Shown: piece by piece, positions 9,057 through 18,051 of the stretch
Layout: every line of letters begins with the position of its first letter
Position numbering within the stretch: the stretch's first letter is position 1
Origin: Acidobacteriota bacterium
GTDB taxonomy: Bacteria; Acidobacteriota; Vicinamibacteria; Vicinamibacterales; UBA2999
Length of the DNA stretch: 64,000 nucleotides
NCBI GenBank assembly: GCA_030697165.1
Contig: JAUYQQ010000009.1
Location: 310,001 to 374,000 of the forward strand
Direction: 5' to 3'
Translations under genes and position numbers: made by a program
Notes under the pieces: generated by a model
What the model was told of the DNA's origin: nothing
Databases searched by the model: none
What the model saw: only the letters and a program-made list of their open reading frames with translations

Positions 9057-9215
9057 ATGAGCACGACCGTTCGCGAACTGGCGCTCGCCGGTGTACGCAC
9101 CCGATTCCCGAATGCCGGCGCTCGAGAGCAGTTCTTGAAACTAGCGGTGGTGACGTTGGGGCTTGAGTTGGCGAGAGCAGTCTACTCGGAGATCGCTTCC
9201 CTGGATCCGCTCTAA
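9057..9215 (+). CDS. Small hypothetical protein (52 aa)
   Basis: ATG at 9057 to TAA at 9215. The sequence MSTTVRELALAGVR, then FPNAGAREQF and LGLELARAVY, resembles the small helical proteins (RFP...A..E...L...LG.EL...Y) often encoded near nucleotidyltransferase-type genes; that similarity is from memory. It has no clear ribosome site and could be a gene remnant next to the ychF repeat. Confidence 0.4.
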   Translation: MSTTVRELALAGVRTRFPNAGAREQFLKLAVVTLGLELARAVYSEIASLDPL

Positions 9216-9221
9216 CCGGTT

Positions 9222-9423
9222 GGTCTCCTGACCTCTTGATCTCCTGTTCAAGCGCTTACACGTTGAACTTGAACAGCAGCACATCGCCGTCCTTGACGAT
9301 GTAGTCCTTGCCTTCCATCCGGTAGAGGCCTTTGTCGCGCGCCGCGGCGACTGAACCGCACGCGACGAGGTCGGCATAGGCGACGGTTTCGGCCTTGATG
9401 AATCCCGGTTCGAAGTCGGAGTG
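9222..9423 (-). repeat. ychF 3'-end repeat, copy B
   Basis: Bases 9225-9423 align without gaps to 10918-11116 with about nine differences, some of them silent. The repeat includes the last 54 codons of ychF and about 30 bp beyond its stop. Confidence 0.9.
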
Positions 9424-9432
9424 CAACGCCAT
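9256..9432 (-). pseudogene. Detached C-terminus of YchF
   Basis: From an ATG at 9432 this encodes 58 residues. They match the end of the YchF TGS-like domain ([18 protein letters not shown] to LLFKFNV*) with two substitutions, Pro for Arg and Asp for Glu. The GTPase part is missing. Because several base changes are silent, this piece looks like an older or foreign allele and not a very recent copy. A longer open frame runs back to 9510, but its upstream part has no relation to YchF. Confidence 0.75.
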
Positions 9433-9579
9433 CACGACCGACTTCCGGCAGAACCTCGACGCGGCCTCCGCAGGGAGTCGTGGGATATGTTCGGGAAGAC
9501 GGGGACGCAAAGGGGCAGGCGGTCCAGATCAACCACCGGTCACACGGTTCGGCCTGGTGCCGCATTCGACGCATCCTGG

Positions 9580-9608
9580 TTGGCGCGGCCTGCAGCCGGG
9601 GCTATAAT
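9580..9608 (+). promoter_or_regulatory. Promoter of the DUF6152 gene pair
   Basis: TTGGCG (9580-9585) and a perfect TATAAT (9603-9608) are 17 bp apart. A GGAGGG ribosome site follows at 9618-9623. Confidence 0.65.
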
Positions 9609-9633
9609 CCGCGGCACGGAGGGATTCGTGAGG

Positions 9634-10011
9634 ATGAGTCACGTCGCCTTGCTGGTGCTCCTGTCGGCGGCCGTTGCTGACGCACATCACAATTTCCGGT
9701 CTGAGTTCGACATCAACGCCCCGTTCACGGTCGCGGGCACGGTCACGAAAGTTGAGTGGACCAACCCTCACACCTGGTTTTATCTCGACGTCAAAGACGA
9801 GAAAGGAGCGGTCGTCAATTGGGCGATGGAGATGGGCAGCCCCAACGCGCTGATGCGTGCCGGGTGGAAGCGAACCTCCCTGAACGCCGGCGACGTTGTC
9901 AGCGTCGACGGATATCGGGAGTGGGATCGGAAACACACCGGCAACGCGCGGAGCGTGATTCTCACCAAGACCGGCCAGCGATTGTTCGCGGCATCGAGCA
10001 GCGGCAAGTAA
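9634..10011 (+). CDS. DUF6152 family secreted protein
   Basis: 125 aa from ATG 9634; a GTG at 9628 is an alternative. The signal peptide ends at ADAHHNF. The mature protein is a small beta-rich domain: FDINAPFTVAGTVTKVEWTNPH, then WAMEMGSPN, LMRAGW, GDVVSVDGY. This domain is common in Acidobacteria and Proteobacteria, often next to larger secreted proteins that begin like the next gene. Its function is unknown. The TAA stop overlaps the next ATG by one base. Confidence 0.75.
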   Translation: MSHVALLVLLSAAVADAHHNFRSEFDINAPFTVAGTVTKVEWTNPHTWFYLDVKDEKGAVVNWAMEMGSPNALMRAGWKRTSLNAGDVVSVDGYREWDRKHTGNARSVILTKTGQRLFAASSSGK

Positions 10012-10802
10012 TGGCCCGCCTCGCACACGTCATCGTGGCAGTCTTGCTGCTAGCGGCCGCGGCGCAGGCGCAGTGGCTCGGCTACCCAGCGAAGCACCTG
10101 CCGCGCAATGCCGACGGCACTGCGAACCTCTCGGCCCCGGCACCACGGACCGCGGATGGCAAGATTGATCTGTCCGGGGTGTGGGAAGCCGCCAAGGGCG
10201 ACGATCCGCCCGGTGGCATCGAAGCCGTCGGCTCGCCACGGTATCTCATTAACGTAATGCGCGACTTCAAGGGTGGCGCGCCGTTTCAACCATGGGCCGC
10301 CGAGATTTTCCGGCAGCGGCAAGCGAACAAGCTGCGCGACAACCCGAGGATTCGTTGCCTGCCGACTGGCGTGCCGGGCTTGGTCGCGTACACCCACCCG
10401 TACAAAATCGTTCAGACCGCCGATCTGATTGTAATCATGTATGAGTCGCAGACGCTGTTCCGGCAGATCTTCATGGATGGGCGGTCGCACCCGGTGGACC
10501 CCGAGCCCACCTGGTTGGGATATTCGATCGGCAAGTGGGAGGGCGATACCCTGGTTGTCGACACCTTGGGCTTCAACGACAAGACCTGGCTGGATGGCAT
10601 TGGCCATCCCCATAGTGAAGCGATGAGAGTGACGGAGCGGATGCGCCGGCGCGACGTCGGCCACATGGACATCGAGGTTGTCATCGACGACCCTAAGGCC
10701 TATACCCAGCAGATCCGCTACGTTCAGCCGCAACAGCTGGTGCCGGATGGCGATTTGATTGAATACATCTGCAACGAGAACGCTAAGCCAGTGGGTCAGT
10801 AG
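10011..10802 (+). CDS. Hypothetical secreted protein co-encoded with DUF6152
   Basis: 263 aa with a signal peptide ending at AQAQW. The N-terminal motif APRTADGKIDLSGVWE is typical of acidobacterial secreted proteins found beside DUF6152. Later motifs are RCLPTGVPG, YESQTLFRQIFMDGR and GYSIGKWEGDTLVVDT. No catalytic signature is recognised. It is translationally coupled to the upstream gene, so the two probably act together in the envelope. Confidence 0.65.
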   Translation: MARLAHVIVAVLLLAAAAQAQWLGYPAKHLPRNADGTANLSAPAPRTADGKIDLSGVWEAAKGDDPPGGIEAVGSPRYLINVMRDFKGGAPFQPWAAEIFRQRQANKLRDNPRIRCLPTGVPGLVAYTHPYKIVQTADLIVIMYESQTLFRQIFMDGRSHPVDPEPTWLGYSIGKWEGDTLVVDTLGFNDKTWLDGIGHPHSEAMRVTERMRRRDVGHMDIEVVIDDPKAYTQQIRYVQPQQLVPDGDLIEYICNENAKPVGQ

Positions 10803-10917
10803 AGCCGATCATGGCTGGCCGCGGCGCGAGAGCCGACTTGAACGCTTTCTCAGGCATACCACTCGAGGCACGTTCCGGGCGGTTCGCCACCTCGCGTCAG
10901 CGCCGCAACCGATTCGC

Positions 10918-11116
10918 CTCCTGACCTCTTGATCTCCTGTTCAAGCGCTTACACGTTGAACTTGAACAGCAGCACATCGCCGTCCTTGACGATGTATTCC
11001 TTGCCTTCCATCCGGTAGAGGCCTTTGTCGCGCGCCGCGGCAACTGAACCGCACGCGACGAGGTCGGCGTAGGCCACGGTCTCGGCCTTGATGAAGCCGC
11101 GCTCGAAGTCGGAGTG
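10918..11116 (-). repeat. ychF 3'-end repeat, copy C (within intact ychF)
   Basis: This is the native copy: the last 54 codons of ychF and about 30 bp after its TAA. Copies A and B match it. The 16-mer CTCTTGATCTCCTGTT just outside the gene (10926-10941) also occurs at 9233-9248 and 62563-62578, so it belongs to a wider intergenic repeat. Confidence 0.85.
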
Positions 11117-12052
11117 GATCACACCGGCCGCCTTCGGCGCGGTGTCGCCCTGGTGAATGGTCCAGGCGCGCACTTCCTTCTCACCGGCGGTGAAATAGGT
11201 CTGCAGGCCCAGCAGGTGGTAGGTCGCGCGAATCAGCGCGCCCATGCCGCTTTCGTCGACGCCGAGCTCCTTGAGGAAGTCCTGCGCCTCGGCTGGCTCC
11301 AGGTCCACCAGGTCGCTCTCGATCTGCGCACTGATCACCACCGCTTCGCATGACAGGTGGGTGCTGACGTACTCGCGCACCTTCACAACGTACGGATTGG
11401 AATCCGCCGTCGCGAGGTCCCCTTCCTTCACGTTGCAGGCGAAAATCGTCGGCTTGTCGCTCAGCAGGAAGAACTGCGTTGCCAGCACCTTCTCCTCCGG
11501 CGTCAGCGTCACGGTGAGGGCCGGCTTGCCGGCATCGAGCGCGGTTTCGATCTTGGCCAGCACCGCATCTTCCGCGGCGGCCGTCTTGTCGCCGCGTTTC
11601 ACTTCCTTGGCGACCCGCTCGCGTTTCTTGCGGACGGTCTCGAGGTCGGCCAGCATCAGCTCGGTGTTGATCACCTCGATGTCGCGGACCGGGTCCACCG
11701 AGCCCGATACATGCAGCACATCTTCATCGTCAAAGCACCTTACCACCTGGACAATGGCGTCGACCTCGCGGATGTGGGTCAGGAACTTGTTGCCCAGGCC
11801 TTCGCCGTCGCTGGCGCCCTTCACCAGGCCGGCAATGTCGACGAACTCGACGGCCGCCGGGATGACCACGTTGGTCTTGGCAATGCCCTGCAGCACGGCC
11901 AGCCGGGCATCCGGGACGGTGACAATGCCGACGTTGGGGTCGATGGTGCAGAAGGGATAGTTGGCAGCCTCGGCCTTGCGGGTGCGGGTCACCGCGTTGA
12001 ACAAGGTGGACTTGCCGACATTGGGTAGACCGACGATTCCGGCTCGCAACAT
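10949..12052 (-). CDS. ychF: Redox-regulated ATPase YchF (Obg family)
   Basis: 367 aa, full length. The P-loop is GLPNVGKS at residues 8-15, followed by [11 protein letters not shown] and [10 protein letters not shown]. The fourth motif reads NVKE in place of NKxD, which in this family goes with ATP specificity. The coiled coil and C-terminal TGS-like domain ([13 protein letters not shown]) are present. YchF binds ribosomes and is conserved in nearly all bacteria. Its 3' end is duplicated twice downstream. Confidence 0.95.
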   Translation of the reverse strand: MLRAGIVGLPNVGKSTLFNAVTRTRKAEAANYPFCTIDPNVGIVTVPDARLAVLQGIAKTNVVIPAAVEFVDIAGLVKGASDGEGLGNKFLTHIREVDAIVQVVRCFDDEDVLHVSGSVDPVRDIEVINTELMLADLETVRKKRERVAKEVKRGDKTAAAEDAVLAKIETALDAGKPALTVTLTPEEKVLATQFFLLSDKPTIFACNVKEGDLATADSNPYVVKVREYVSTHLSCEAVVISAQIESDLVDLEPAEAQDFLKELGVDESGMGALIRATYHLLGLQTYFTAGEKEVRAWTIHQGDTAPKAAGVIHSDFERGFIKAETVAYADLVACGSVAAARDKGLYRMEGKEYIVKDGDVLLFKFNV

Positions 12053-12086
12053 AGCCTTTCAGGATACCTCACGGTCAGCGATTGGT

Positions 12087-12092
12087 TATAGT
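12087..12092 (+). promoter_or_regulatory. Possible -10 box for a leaderless transcript
   Basis: TATAGT ends six bases before the GTG at 12099. No ribosome site fits in between, so transcription may begin at or next to the start codon. No good -35 box is visible. Confidence 0.3.
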
Positions 12093-12098
12093 TGGCAT

Positions 12099-12725
12099 GT
12101 GAGGCGCGGAGTTCGAAGGGCAGTAGTAGCTGTGGTGGCGGTTGCGGCCGTGGCGGTCGGGGCGGCGTGCGGCCAACCCGAAGACTACTCGTCGACGATT
12201 GCGGCACAGCGCGCGGCCAAGGACGAAGCCTTCAAGGCCCAGCCCGGCAACCCCGTGCCGGCCGACAAGATGGCGGCGCTCGTCCCCCTGGCGTACTTCC
12301 CCATCGACGAAATGTATGCGGTGCCGGCATCGCTCGACCCGGCGGCCGAGCGCACCCGGCTGAAGGTGCCGACCTCCACCGGCAAGATTCGCGACATCGA
12401 GCGGATCGGCACGCTGAGGTTCATGGTCAAGGGCCAGAAGATGAGCCTGACCGCGTTCCACGAGCTGGACCAGCCGCGAGTCACGCGCCTGTTCGTGCCG
12501 TTCTCGGACCCGACCAACGGCGTCGAGACCTACTCGGCAGGCCGCTACATGGAGCTCGACCCGACCCCAACCGGCATCTACGTCGTCGACTTCAACGTCG
12601 CCTACCACCCCTACTGCTACTACAACGAAGAGTTCGACTGTCCGTATCCGCCCAAAGAGAACCGGCTCGAGGTGCCGATCCGTGCCGGCGAGAAGCTGGC
12701 CAAGGGCGAATCGAGCATTCCATGA
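12099..12725 (+). CDS. DUF1684 lipoprotein
   Basis: 208 aa from GTG 12099, chosen because it opens a clean lipoprotein signal (RRAVVAVVAVAAVAVGAAC) with Cys near residue 25. The mature part shows the DUF1684 pattern: GTLRFMVKGQ, LFVPFSDPTNGVETY, GRYMELDP, VDFNVAYHPYC and CPYPPKENRL. The fold is beta-rich and the function unknown. An earlier in-frame start at 11961 would lie inside ychF and is unlikely. The ATGA overlap with the next gene indicates one operon. Confidence 0.8.
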   Translation: MRRGVRRAVVAVVAVAAVAVGAACGQPEDYSSTIAAQRAAKDEAFKAQPGNPVPADKMAALVPLAYFPIDEMYAVPASLDPAAERTRLKVPTSTGKIRDIERIGTLRFMVKGQKMSLTAFHELDQPRVTRLFVPFSDPTNGVETYSAGRYMELDPTPTGIYVVDFNVAYHPYCYYNEEFDCPYPPKENRLEVPIRAGEKLAKGESSIP

Positions 12726-13456
12726 CTGATTCAGCCGGGAGTCGGGAGTCGGGAGTCGGGAGTCGGACGGGGGCACTCCAGGCGATCGTGTTCGATTTCG
12801 ACGGCGTGATTGCCGACAGCGAGCGGCTGCACCTCAAGTCGTACCAGGACATTCTCGCGCCCGAAGGCCTCACCATCTCGAACGAGGACTACTACGCGAA
12901 GTACCTCGGCTACGACGATGTCGGGGTGTTCAAGGCACTGGGGAAAGACCAGGGCGTGCCGATGGATGACGGCCGCGTGCGGTCGCTGATCGAGCGCAAG
13001 GGCGAACGCTACGAGACGCTGGCGGCAGCCGGGGAAATGCTGTTTCCCGGCGCGGCAGACTTTATTCGCGCGGCTGCCGCAGTGGTGCCCATCGCCGTGG
13101 CCTCGGGAGCGCTGACCCACGAAATCGACCACGTGCTCGAGCGGGCGGGGCTGCGGTCGCTGTTTGCGGTCGTGGTCGGTGCCGATCAGACCGAACGCAG
13201 CAAGCCCAACCCCGAGCCGTACCTCACCGCGTTCGCCCAACTGCGCCAGCGCTCGGGCCTGGACCTGGTGCCGTGGCGATCGGTGGCCATTGAAGACTCG
13301 AAGTGGGGCCTGGTCTCGGCCCGCGGCGCCGATCTCCGCTGCGTGGCGGTGACCAACACCTACTCCGAGGCGGAACTGCGGGGTGATGCTGAGCTCGTTG
13401 TGCCCGGCCTGCATGCGCTGACCATTGCCGACCTGGATGCGCTTTGTGCCGACTGA
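12722..13456 (+). CDS. HAD-superfamily (subfamily IA) phosphatase / phosphoglucomutase-like
   Basis: 244 aa. Motif I is DFDGVIADSE, followed by a helical cap, ASGA (motif II) and the Lys and acidic region ERSKPNPEPYL...IEDSKWG. The sequence is closest in style to beta-phosphoglucomutase or Gph-like phosphatases; the substrate is unknown. Residues 5-13 (GSRESGVGS) are encoded by a 4 x 7 bp tandem repeat placed between the start codon and the HAD fold. The ATG overlaps the previous stop by 4 nt. Confidence 0.83.
   Translation: MTDSAGSRESGVGSRTGALQAIVFDFDGVIADSERLHLKSYQDILAPEGLTISNEDYYAKYLGYDDVGVFKALGKDQGVPMDDGRVRSLIERKGERYETLAAAGEMLFPGAADFIRAAAAVVPIAVASGALTHEIDHVLERAGLRSLFAVVVGADQTERSKPNPEPYLTAFAQLRQRSGLDLVPWRSVAIEDSKWGLVSARGADLRCVAVTNTYSEAELRGDAELVVPGLHALTIADLDALCAD
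12737..12764 (+). repeat. Tandem repeat, four copies of GGGAGTC
   Basis: Four perfect 7 bp units lie just after the HAD start codon and are translated as a Gly/Ser/Arg/Glu/Val tail. Copy number changes that are not multiples of three would shift the frame. Confidence 0.9.
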
Positions 13457-14336
13457 ATCCCAGACTTCGCTCGCTGATCTCATTACCGAAGCGGCTGACC
13501 GGCCGGGCCAGGATCTGGCGGGGCCGGCGTTCCTGGTCGCGCGCATCGAGTATCCGAAGCTCGATGCCGGTCCGTATCTCGATCGCCTGAACGTCATGGG
13601 CGATGCCGCGTTTCACTTCGTGGCCAAGGATCCGGGACACGATGCGCCGATTGCCGCCCGCATCGACGCGGTCAACCGCTATCTCTTCGGCGAACTCGGC
13701 TTCACCGGCAACCGCGAGCAGTACGACGACCCGCGCAACAGCTGCCTGAACGAAGTAATGGATCGGAAGAAGGGCATTCCGATCACCATGGCCCTGGTCT
13801 ACATCGAAGTGGCACGGCGAGCCGGGCTGCGCGCCGAGGGCATCAACTTCCCGGGCCACTTCCTGGTGCGCGTGTTGCACGACCTGCACAGTGGCAATCC
13901 CGGCGACGGCCTGATCGTCGATCCGTTCCACGGCGGCGCCATCCTGAACGAGGCCGATTGCCGCCGGTTGCTGAGCCGCGTCGGCGAAGGCTCGGCGTTC
14001 GAGCCGTCGCTATTGGCCCGTGCCACGCGCCGCCAGGTGCTGGTGCGGATGCTGAATAACTTGAAGCGGCTCTATGTGAAGATGCACTCGTTCCCGCAGG
14101 CGCGGGCGACCACCGACGTGCTGCTGGCGCTGCAGCCCTCGTCACTGGCGGACCTCAAGGACCGGGGACTGCTTGCCTACAACATGAACGACTTCTCGCA
14201 CGCGTTGCGCGATTTCGAGGAATACCTCAAGCTGGCGCGCCTGTCGGAGCAGGACGACAGCGACGACCGCAAGGAAACCGAGCAGGTCTGGGAGCACGTC
14301 AAGACGCTGCGCCGCCGCGTCGCCCAGCTGAATTGA
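13437..14336 (+). CDS. SirB1-family transglutaminase-like/TPR protein
   Basis: 299 aa from ATG 13437, which overlaps the HAD gene by 20 nt. The SirB1 domain shows NSCLNEVMDRKKGIPI, then ALVYIEVARRAGL, GINFPGHFLV and VDPFHGG. A C-terminal helical repeat part (about 190-290) resembles TPR (LKDRGLLAYNMNDFSHALRDFEEYL). The family is widespread and its molecular role is not well established. A GTG at 13446 is an alternative start. Confidence 0.8.
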   Translation: MRFVPTESQTSLADLITEAADRPGQDLAGPAFLVARIEYPKLDAGPYLDRLNVMGDAAFHFVAKDPGHDAPIAARIDAVNRYLFGELGFTGNREQYDDPRNSCLNEVMDRKKGIPITMALVYIEVARRAGLRAEGINFPGHFLVRVLHDLHSGNPGDGLIVDPFHGGAILNEADCRRLLSRVGEGSAFEPSLLARATRRQVLVRMLNNLKRLYVKMHSFPQARATTDVLLALQPSSLADLKDRGLLAYNMNDFSHALRDFEEYLKLARLSEQDDSDDRKETEQVWEHVKTLRRRVAQLN

Positions 14337-14357
14337 AACCACGATGGACGCGAAGGC

Positions 14358-14381
14358 CACGAAGACCAATTGGTTTTCGTG
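14358..14381. terminator. Inverted repeat between convergent genes
   Basis: CACGAA..CCAATTGG..TTCGTG forms a 24 bp dyad between the SirB1 stop and the end of the dipeptidase. It belongs to a CACGAAG-rich stretch (14340-14402) that resembles the repeat at 40216-40340. It could act as a two-way terminator, though there is no long T run. Confidence 0.4.
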
Positions 14382-14405
14382 AGCTTCGTGTCTTCGTGGT
14401 TGCGT

Positions 14406-15779
14406 TTAGACTTTCAGCGCCCCGATCTCTTGGTAGAGGTAAGCCGACGCGATCACGCCGTTGTGGAAGTTTCCCAGGTCGAGCTTCTCGTCGGGGGCGT
14501 GGGCGTTTTCGTCGGGCAAGCCGATCCCGAACAGCACGCACGGCACGCCAAGCTCCTCCTGGAAGGTCGATACCACCGGGATTGATCCGCCCTCGCGGTT
14601 GAACACCGGCCGCTGGCCGAAGCCCTGCTCGATGGCGCGGCCGGCCGCCTGCACGAACGGGTTGTCGAACGCCGTCATCCAGGGTTTGCCGCCGTGCATG
14701 CGGGTGATCTTCAGCTCCACCGTCTTCGGCGCGACCTTCTTCACGTACTCCTCGAACAGGTCGCCAATTTTCTGGGGATCCTGGTTCGGCACCAGCCGCA
14801 TGCTGACCTTGGCCATGGCCACGGCCGGCAGCACGGTCTTGGCGCCTTCGCCGGTGAAGCCCGACAGCAGGCCATTCACTTCAAACGTGGGCCGCGCCCA
14901 CGTGCGTTCGAGCGTGGTGAAGCCGGTTTCGCCGAACAGCTTCGGCGCCCCCAGGTCCTGCTTGTACTTCTTCTCGTTGAACGGCAGCCGCGCCCACTCG
15001 TCGCGCTCCTCCTGCCTCAACTCGACCACATCGTCGTAGAAGCCGTCGATCTTGATGCGGCCGCCCTTGTCCTTCATCTGCGCCAGCATTTGCGCCAGCA
15101 CCATGGCGGGGTTGGCGACCGCGCCGCCGAAGGAGCCCGAGTGCAGGTCCGACTTGCTGCCGCGCAGGTCGATCTGGAAGTACGACAGGCCACGCAGGCC
15201 GTAACAGATCGAGGGAATACCGCGGTCGAACATCGGCGAGTCCGAGATCACCACGACGTCGGCTTTCAGCAGGTCCTTGTGCGCGCGGATGAAGTTGTCG
15301 AGGTTGGCGCTGCCGACTTCCTCTTCGCCCTCGATCAGGAACTTCATGTTCACGGGCAGGCTGCCGTGTTGCTTCAGGTGCGCCTCGACGGCCTTGAAGT
15401 GCATGAACACCTGGCCCTTGTCGTCGGCGGAGCCGCGCGCGTAGATCTCGCCGTCGCGGATGGTGGCCTCGAAGGGCGGCGACGTCCACAGGTTGACCGG
15501 GTCCACCGGCTGGACGTCGTAATGGCCGTAGAACAGGATGGTGGGCGCCCCGGGTGCGCCGAGCCACTCGCCGTAGACGCACGGGTGGCCGGGCGTCTCT
15601 TCGAGGCGCACGTTCTGGAGGCCGATCCGCCGCATCTCGTCGGCGGTCCACTCGGCGCAGGCGCGCACGTCGCCCTTGTGCTCGGGCAGGGCGCTGATGC
15701 TGGGGATGGCGAGGTACCGCTTCAGCTCGTCGATGTAACGGTCGCGGTTCACGTTGATGAAGTCGACAATCTTGTCCAT
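14406..15779 (-). CDS. M20-family dipeptidase
   Basis: 457 aa, cytoplasmic (no signal). Zinc-peptidase motifs are GHYDVQPVDP (His and Asp ligands), ARGSADDKGQ, EGEEEVGS (catalytic Glu and ligand) and the dimerisation domain with DLHSGSFGGAVANP. The C-terminal ligand His lies in FGIGLPDENAHAPDE. The enzyme would hydrolyse dipeptides or related amides. It is the last gene of a minus-strand run; the histidine kinase stop is 8 bp upstream of its start. Confidence 0.92.
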   Translation of the reverse strand: MDKIVDFINVNRDRYIDELKRYLAIPSISALPEHKGDVRACAEWTADEMRRIGLQNVRLEETPGHPCVYGEWLGAPGAPTILFYGHYDVQPVDPVNLWTSPPFEATIRDGEIYARGSADDKGQVFMHFKAVEAHLKQHGSLPVNMKFLIEGEEEVGSANLDNFIRAHKDLLKADVVVISDSPMFDRGIPSICYGLRGLSYFQIDLRGSKSDLHSGSFGGAVANPAMVLAQMLAQMKDKGGRIKIDGFYDDVVELRQEERDEWARLPFNEKKYKQDLGAPKLFGETGFTTLERTWARPTFEVNGLLSGFTGEGAKTVLPAVAMAKVSMRLVPNQDPQKIGDLFEEYVKKVAPKTVELKITRMHGGKPWMTAFDNPFVQAAGRAIEQGFGQRPVFNREGGSIPVVSTFQEELGVPCVLFGIGLPDENAHAPDEKLDLGNFHNGVIASAYLYQEIGALKV

Positions 15780-15787
15780 GTCTTTGC

Positions 15788-18028
15788 CTAGCCGATGGTA
15801 TCCGGAGTCCGGGCGCCTGTCAGCATGTCCACCGCAGCCGTCAGGCGGTCGAGGTTGAAGGGCTTCATGAAGTAGCTGCAGCGTGACTGGTCGAGGAACT
15901 CGCGCGTGTCTTCGCCGTCGATATCGCCGGTGATGAAGACAAATCGCCGCGCCATTTCGGGACGAATCTGGCAGACCCGGCCGTACAGCTCCTGGCCGCT
16001 CAACTCGGGCATCTTGACGTCGCAGATCACCGCGTCGTATGCGGTCCGCTCGATCATCACCAGCGCCCGGCGCGACAGGGTCGTGCTTTCGACATCGTAG
16101 CCGGCGCCGGCGAGCACGCGTCGTACCAGCGCCGCGTTCGATTCCTCGTCATCGACCACCAGCGCCTTGCGCTTCCTGGTCTCGCGACCTAGGTCGTCAA
16201 CAGGCGGCTGCACCAAGGCGAACGACGGCGACGGCACCACCGATCGCGGGTTGGCGGCCATCGCGGGTACGGCGGCGGCGGCGGTGGCCGACGCCAGCGA
16301 CTCGGCCATGACCGGCAAGTCGATCGTGAAGACGGCGCCGCCCACCTCGGCGTTGCGCACCGTGATCTGGCCGCCATGCTCGCGGACGATGCCGTAGCAC
16401 ACCGACAAGCCGAGGCCGGTGCCCTGCCCCACTTCGCGGGTCGTGAAGAACGGGTCGAAGACCCGCGGCAGGTCCTCCTCGCGCAGGCCGCTGCCGTTGT
16501 CGGCCACGTCCACCAGGATCCTGTCGGGCTCACCCTGCCAGCGTGTCTGAATCACAATCTCGCCTGGCGTCTGCCGCGGCACGCCCGAGGCCGGCACCGT
16601 GCCGTCGCGCCGCGACGCGATCGCCGCCTCGGCGTTCTGGATCAGGTTGACCAGCACGTCCTCGAGGCGGGCGTGGTCCACGTAGACGAGCGGCAGCCGA
16701 TCGGCCACTTCGAGCCGCAGCTCGATGCCGCTGGTCTGGAGGTGGGGTTCGCGGACGGCGACGGCATCCCTGACCACCCGGTTGATCTGCTGCCAGCCGC
16801 GCGCGGACGAGGTGCGGCCGGCAAAGGTCATCAGGTTGCGAACAATGCCGGCCGCCCGATTGGCGTTGTCGCGAATGGCAGTCAGCTCTTCCGTGTCGCG
16901 GGATGAAGGCCGTGCCGCCAGCATCAGCTCGGCGTAGCCCAGCACGCCCTGCAGCGGGTTGTTCAGTTCGTGGGCCACGCCCGAAACGAGCTGCCCCACC
17001 GCGGCGAGCTTCTCCTTCTGCACCAGCTGCTCGCGGGTGGACACCAGTTCCTGGCCGGCGCGCAGCAAGGCGCGCCGCGACAGAAACTCGCGAACCACGA
17101 CGACCAGGCCGAAGGGGATCATCATCGACAGCGCCAGCCGCGTCCGCAACGTGCCGGTCGCCGGCGACACGTCGAGCAGGCGGCGGGCGATCTCGTCGAT
17201 CGCGGGAATGGCGACAAGCAGCGTGATGGCGATCAACGACACCACCGGCAGCCGGGCCAGAGGCGGCGCTTCCTCCTGGGGCTCGAACAGCTTCTCGTCG
17301 TAGGCCACCGCCGCGGCCAGGCCCATGAACACGAACGGCAGGATCCAGGACAGGTCCCACAGCGCGCCGGGCACGTACACGCCGGCCTGATCGACGACGT
17401 CGTAGACAATGCCGCCCGCGAACGACAAGGTGAGTCCGATGGCATAGACACCGAACATGCGGCGCCACGCCGGCGTCGGCGCCGTGCGCCAGAGCCAGAT
17501 GCCCCAGATCGCCAGCGCCAGGTTGCGGGCGTTCAGCAGCTGCGTGAGGTTGGTGTGGTAGAGCGCCTCGTTGCCGTCGGTGATCGCGATCGAGACGACG
17601 AAGTAGAGGTAGACAAACGCCGAGAACAGCGCGATCAGCACCAGGTCGAGCAGCACGATGTCGAACAGCCAGCGCGGGCGATCGCGTTCGGGACGGCCGT
17701 AGAGAGCGGCGGCCAGCGGGATGCTCGACACGAAGAACAGCGGGTCGGTCGGCGAGATCACCGGCACCCCGCCGTGCACGAGGTCGTAGTACGTCCACAC
17801 CGTCTGGCCGATCGCCCACGCCACGCCGTGAATCGCGTTCAGGTTCCAGAAAATACGCACCTGTCCGCGGCAGCGGCGGGCGAGTTGGAAGGTGAAGGCG
17901 GCGAACGCGAGCGGAGGAATCAGCTGGGCCAGGTCGCCAAGGGCCACGACCCGCTGGCCGGTCAGGACCGCCAGGACGCCGTAGAGGAGGACATAGCCCG
18001 CCCCGGCGAGGCCCACGGTTCGAATCAT
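15788..18028 (-). CDS. Membrane hybrid sensor histidine kinase with receiver domain
   Basis: 746 aa. Residues 1-320 hold about nine hydrophobic segments. Then come a HisKA domain with the H-box HELNNPLQGVLGY and an ATPase domain with NLIQNAE (N box), DNGSGL and GTGLGLSVC (G boxes). After a linker, the C-terminal receiver (about 620-740) has VVDDEES, the phospho-acceptor Asp in DVKMPELSG and Lys in MKPF. No separate DNA-binding regulator sits nearby, so the output is unclear. It is probably in one transcription unit with trmL and the dipeptidase. Confidence 0.9.
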   Translation of the reverse strand: MIRTVGLAGAGYVLLYGVLAVLTGQRVVALGDLAQLIPPLAFAAFTFQLARRCRGQVRIFWNLNAIHGVAWAIGQTVWTYYDLVHGGVPVISPTDPLFFVSSIPLAAALYGRPERDRPRWLFDIVLLDLVLIALFSAFVYLYFVVSIAITDGNEALYHTNLTQLLNARNLALAIWGIWLWRTAPTPAWRRMFGVYAIGLTLSFAGGIVYDVVDQAGVYVPGALWDLSWILPFVFMGLAAAVAYDEKLFEPQEEAPPLARLPVVSLIAITLLVAIPAIDEIARRLLDVSPATGTLRTRLALSMMIPFGLVVVVREFLSRRALLRAGQELVSTREQLVQKEKLAAVGQLVSGVAHELNNPLQGVLGYAELMLAARPSSRDTEELTAIRDNANRAAGIVRNLMTFAGRTSSARGWQQINRVVRDAVAVREPHLQTSGIELRLEVADRLPLVYVDHARLEDVLVNLIQNAEAAIASRRDGTVPASGVPRQTPGEIVIQTRWQGEPDRILVDVADNGSGLREEDLPRVFDPFFTTREVGQGTGLGLSVCYGIVREHGGQITVRNAEVGGAVFTIDLPVMAESLASATAAAAVPAMAANPRSVVPSPSFALVQPPVDDLGRETRKRKALVVDDEESNAALVRRVLAGAGYDVESTTLSRRALVMIERTAYDAVICDVKMPELSGQELYGRVCQIRPEMARRFVFITGDIDGEDTREFLDQSRCSYFMKPFNLDRLTAAVDMLTGARTPDTIG

Positions 18029-18051
18029 TGGGGAACCAGTATATCGTCCGG

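Noticed and set aside
9256-9510. An 84-residue ORF containing the YchF tail
   Set aside because: Bases above 9432 encode no YchF-like sequence. It is treated as a repeat-borne gene fragment and not as a gene.
12092-13456. A 454-residue frame fused to the HAD protein
   Set aside because: Its first 210 codons are the shifted frame of the DUF1684 gene. The HAD start is the ATG at 12722.
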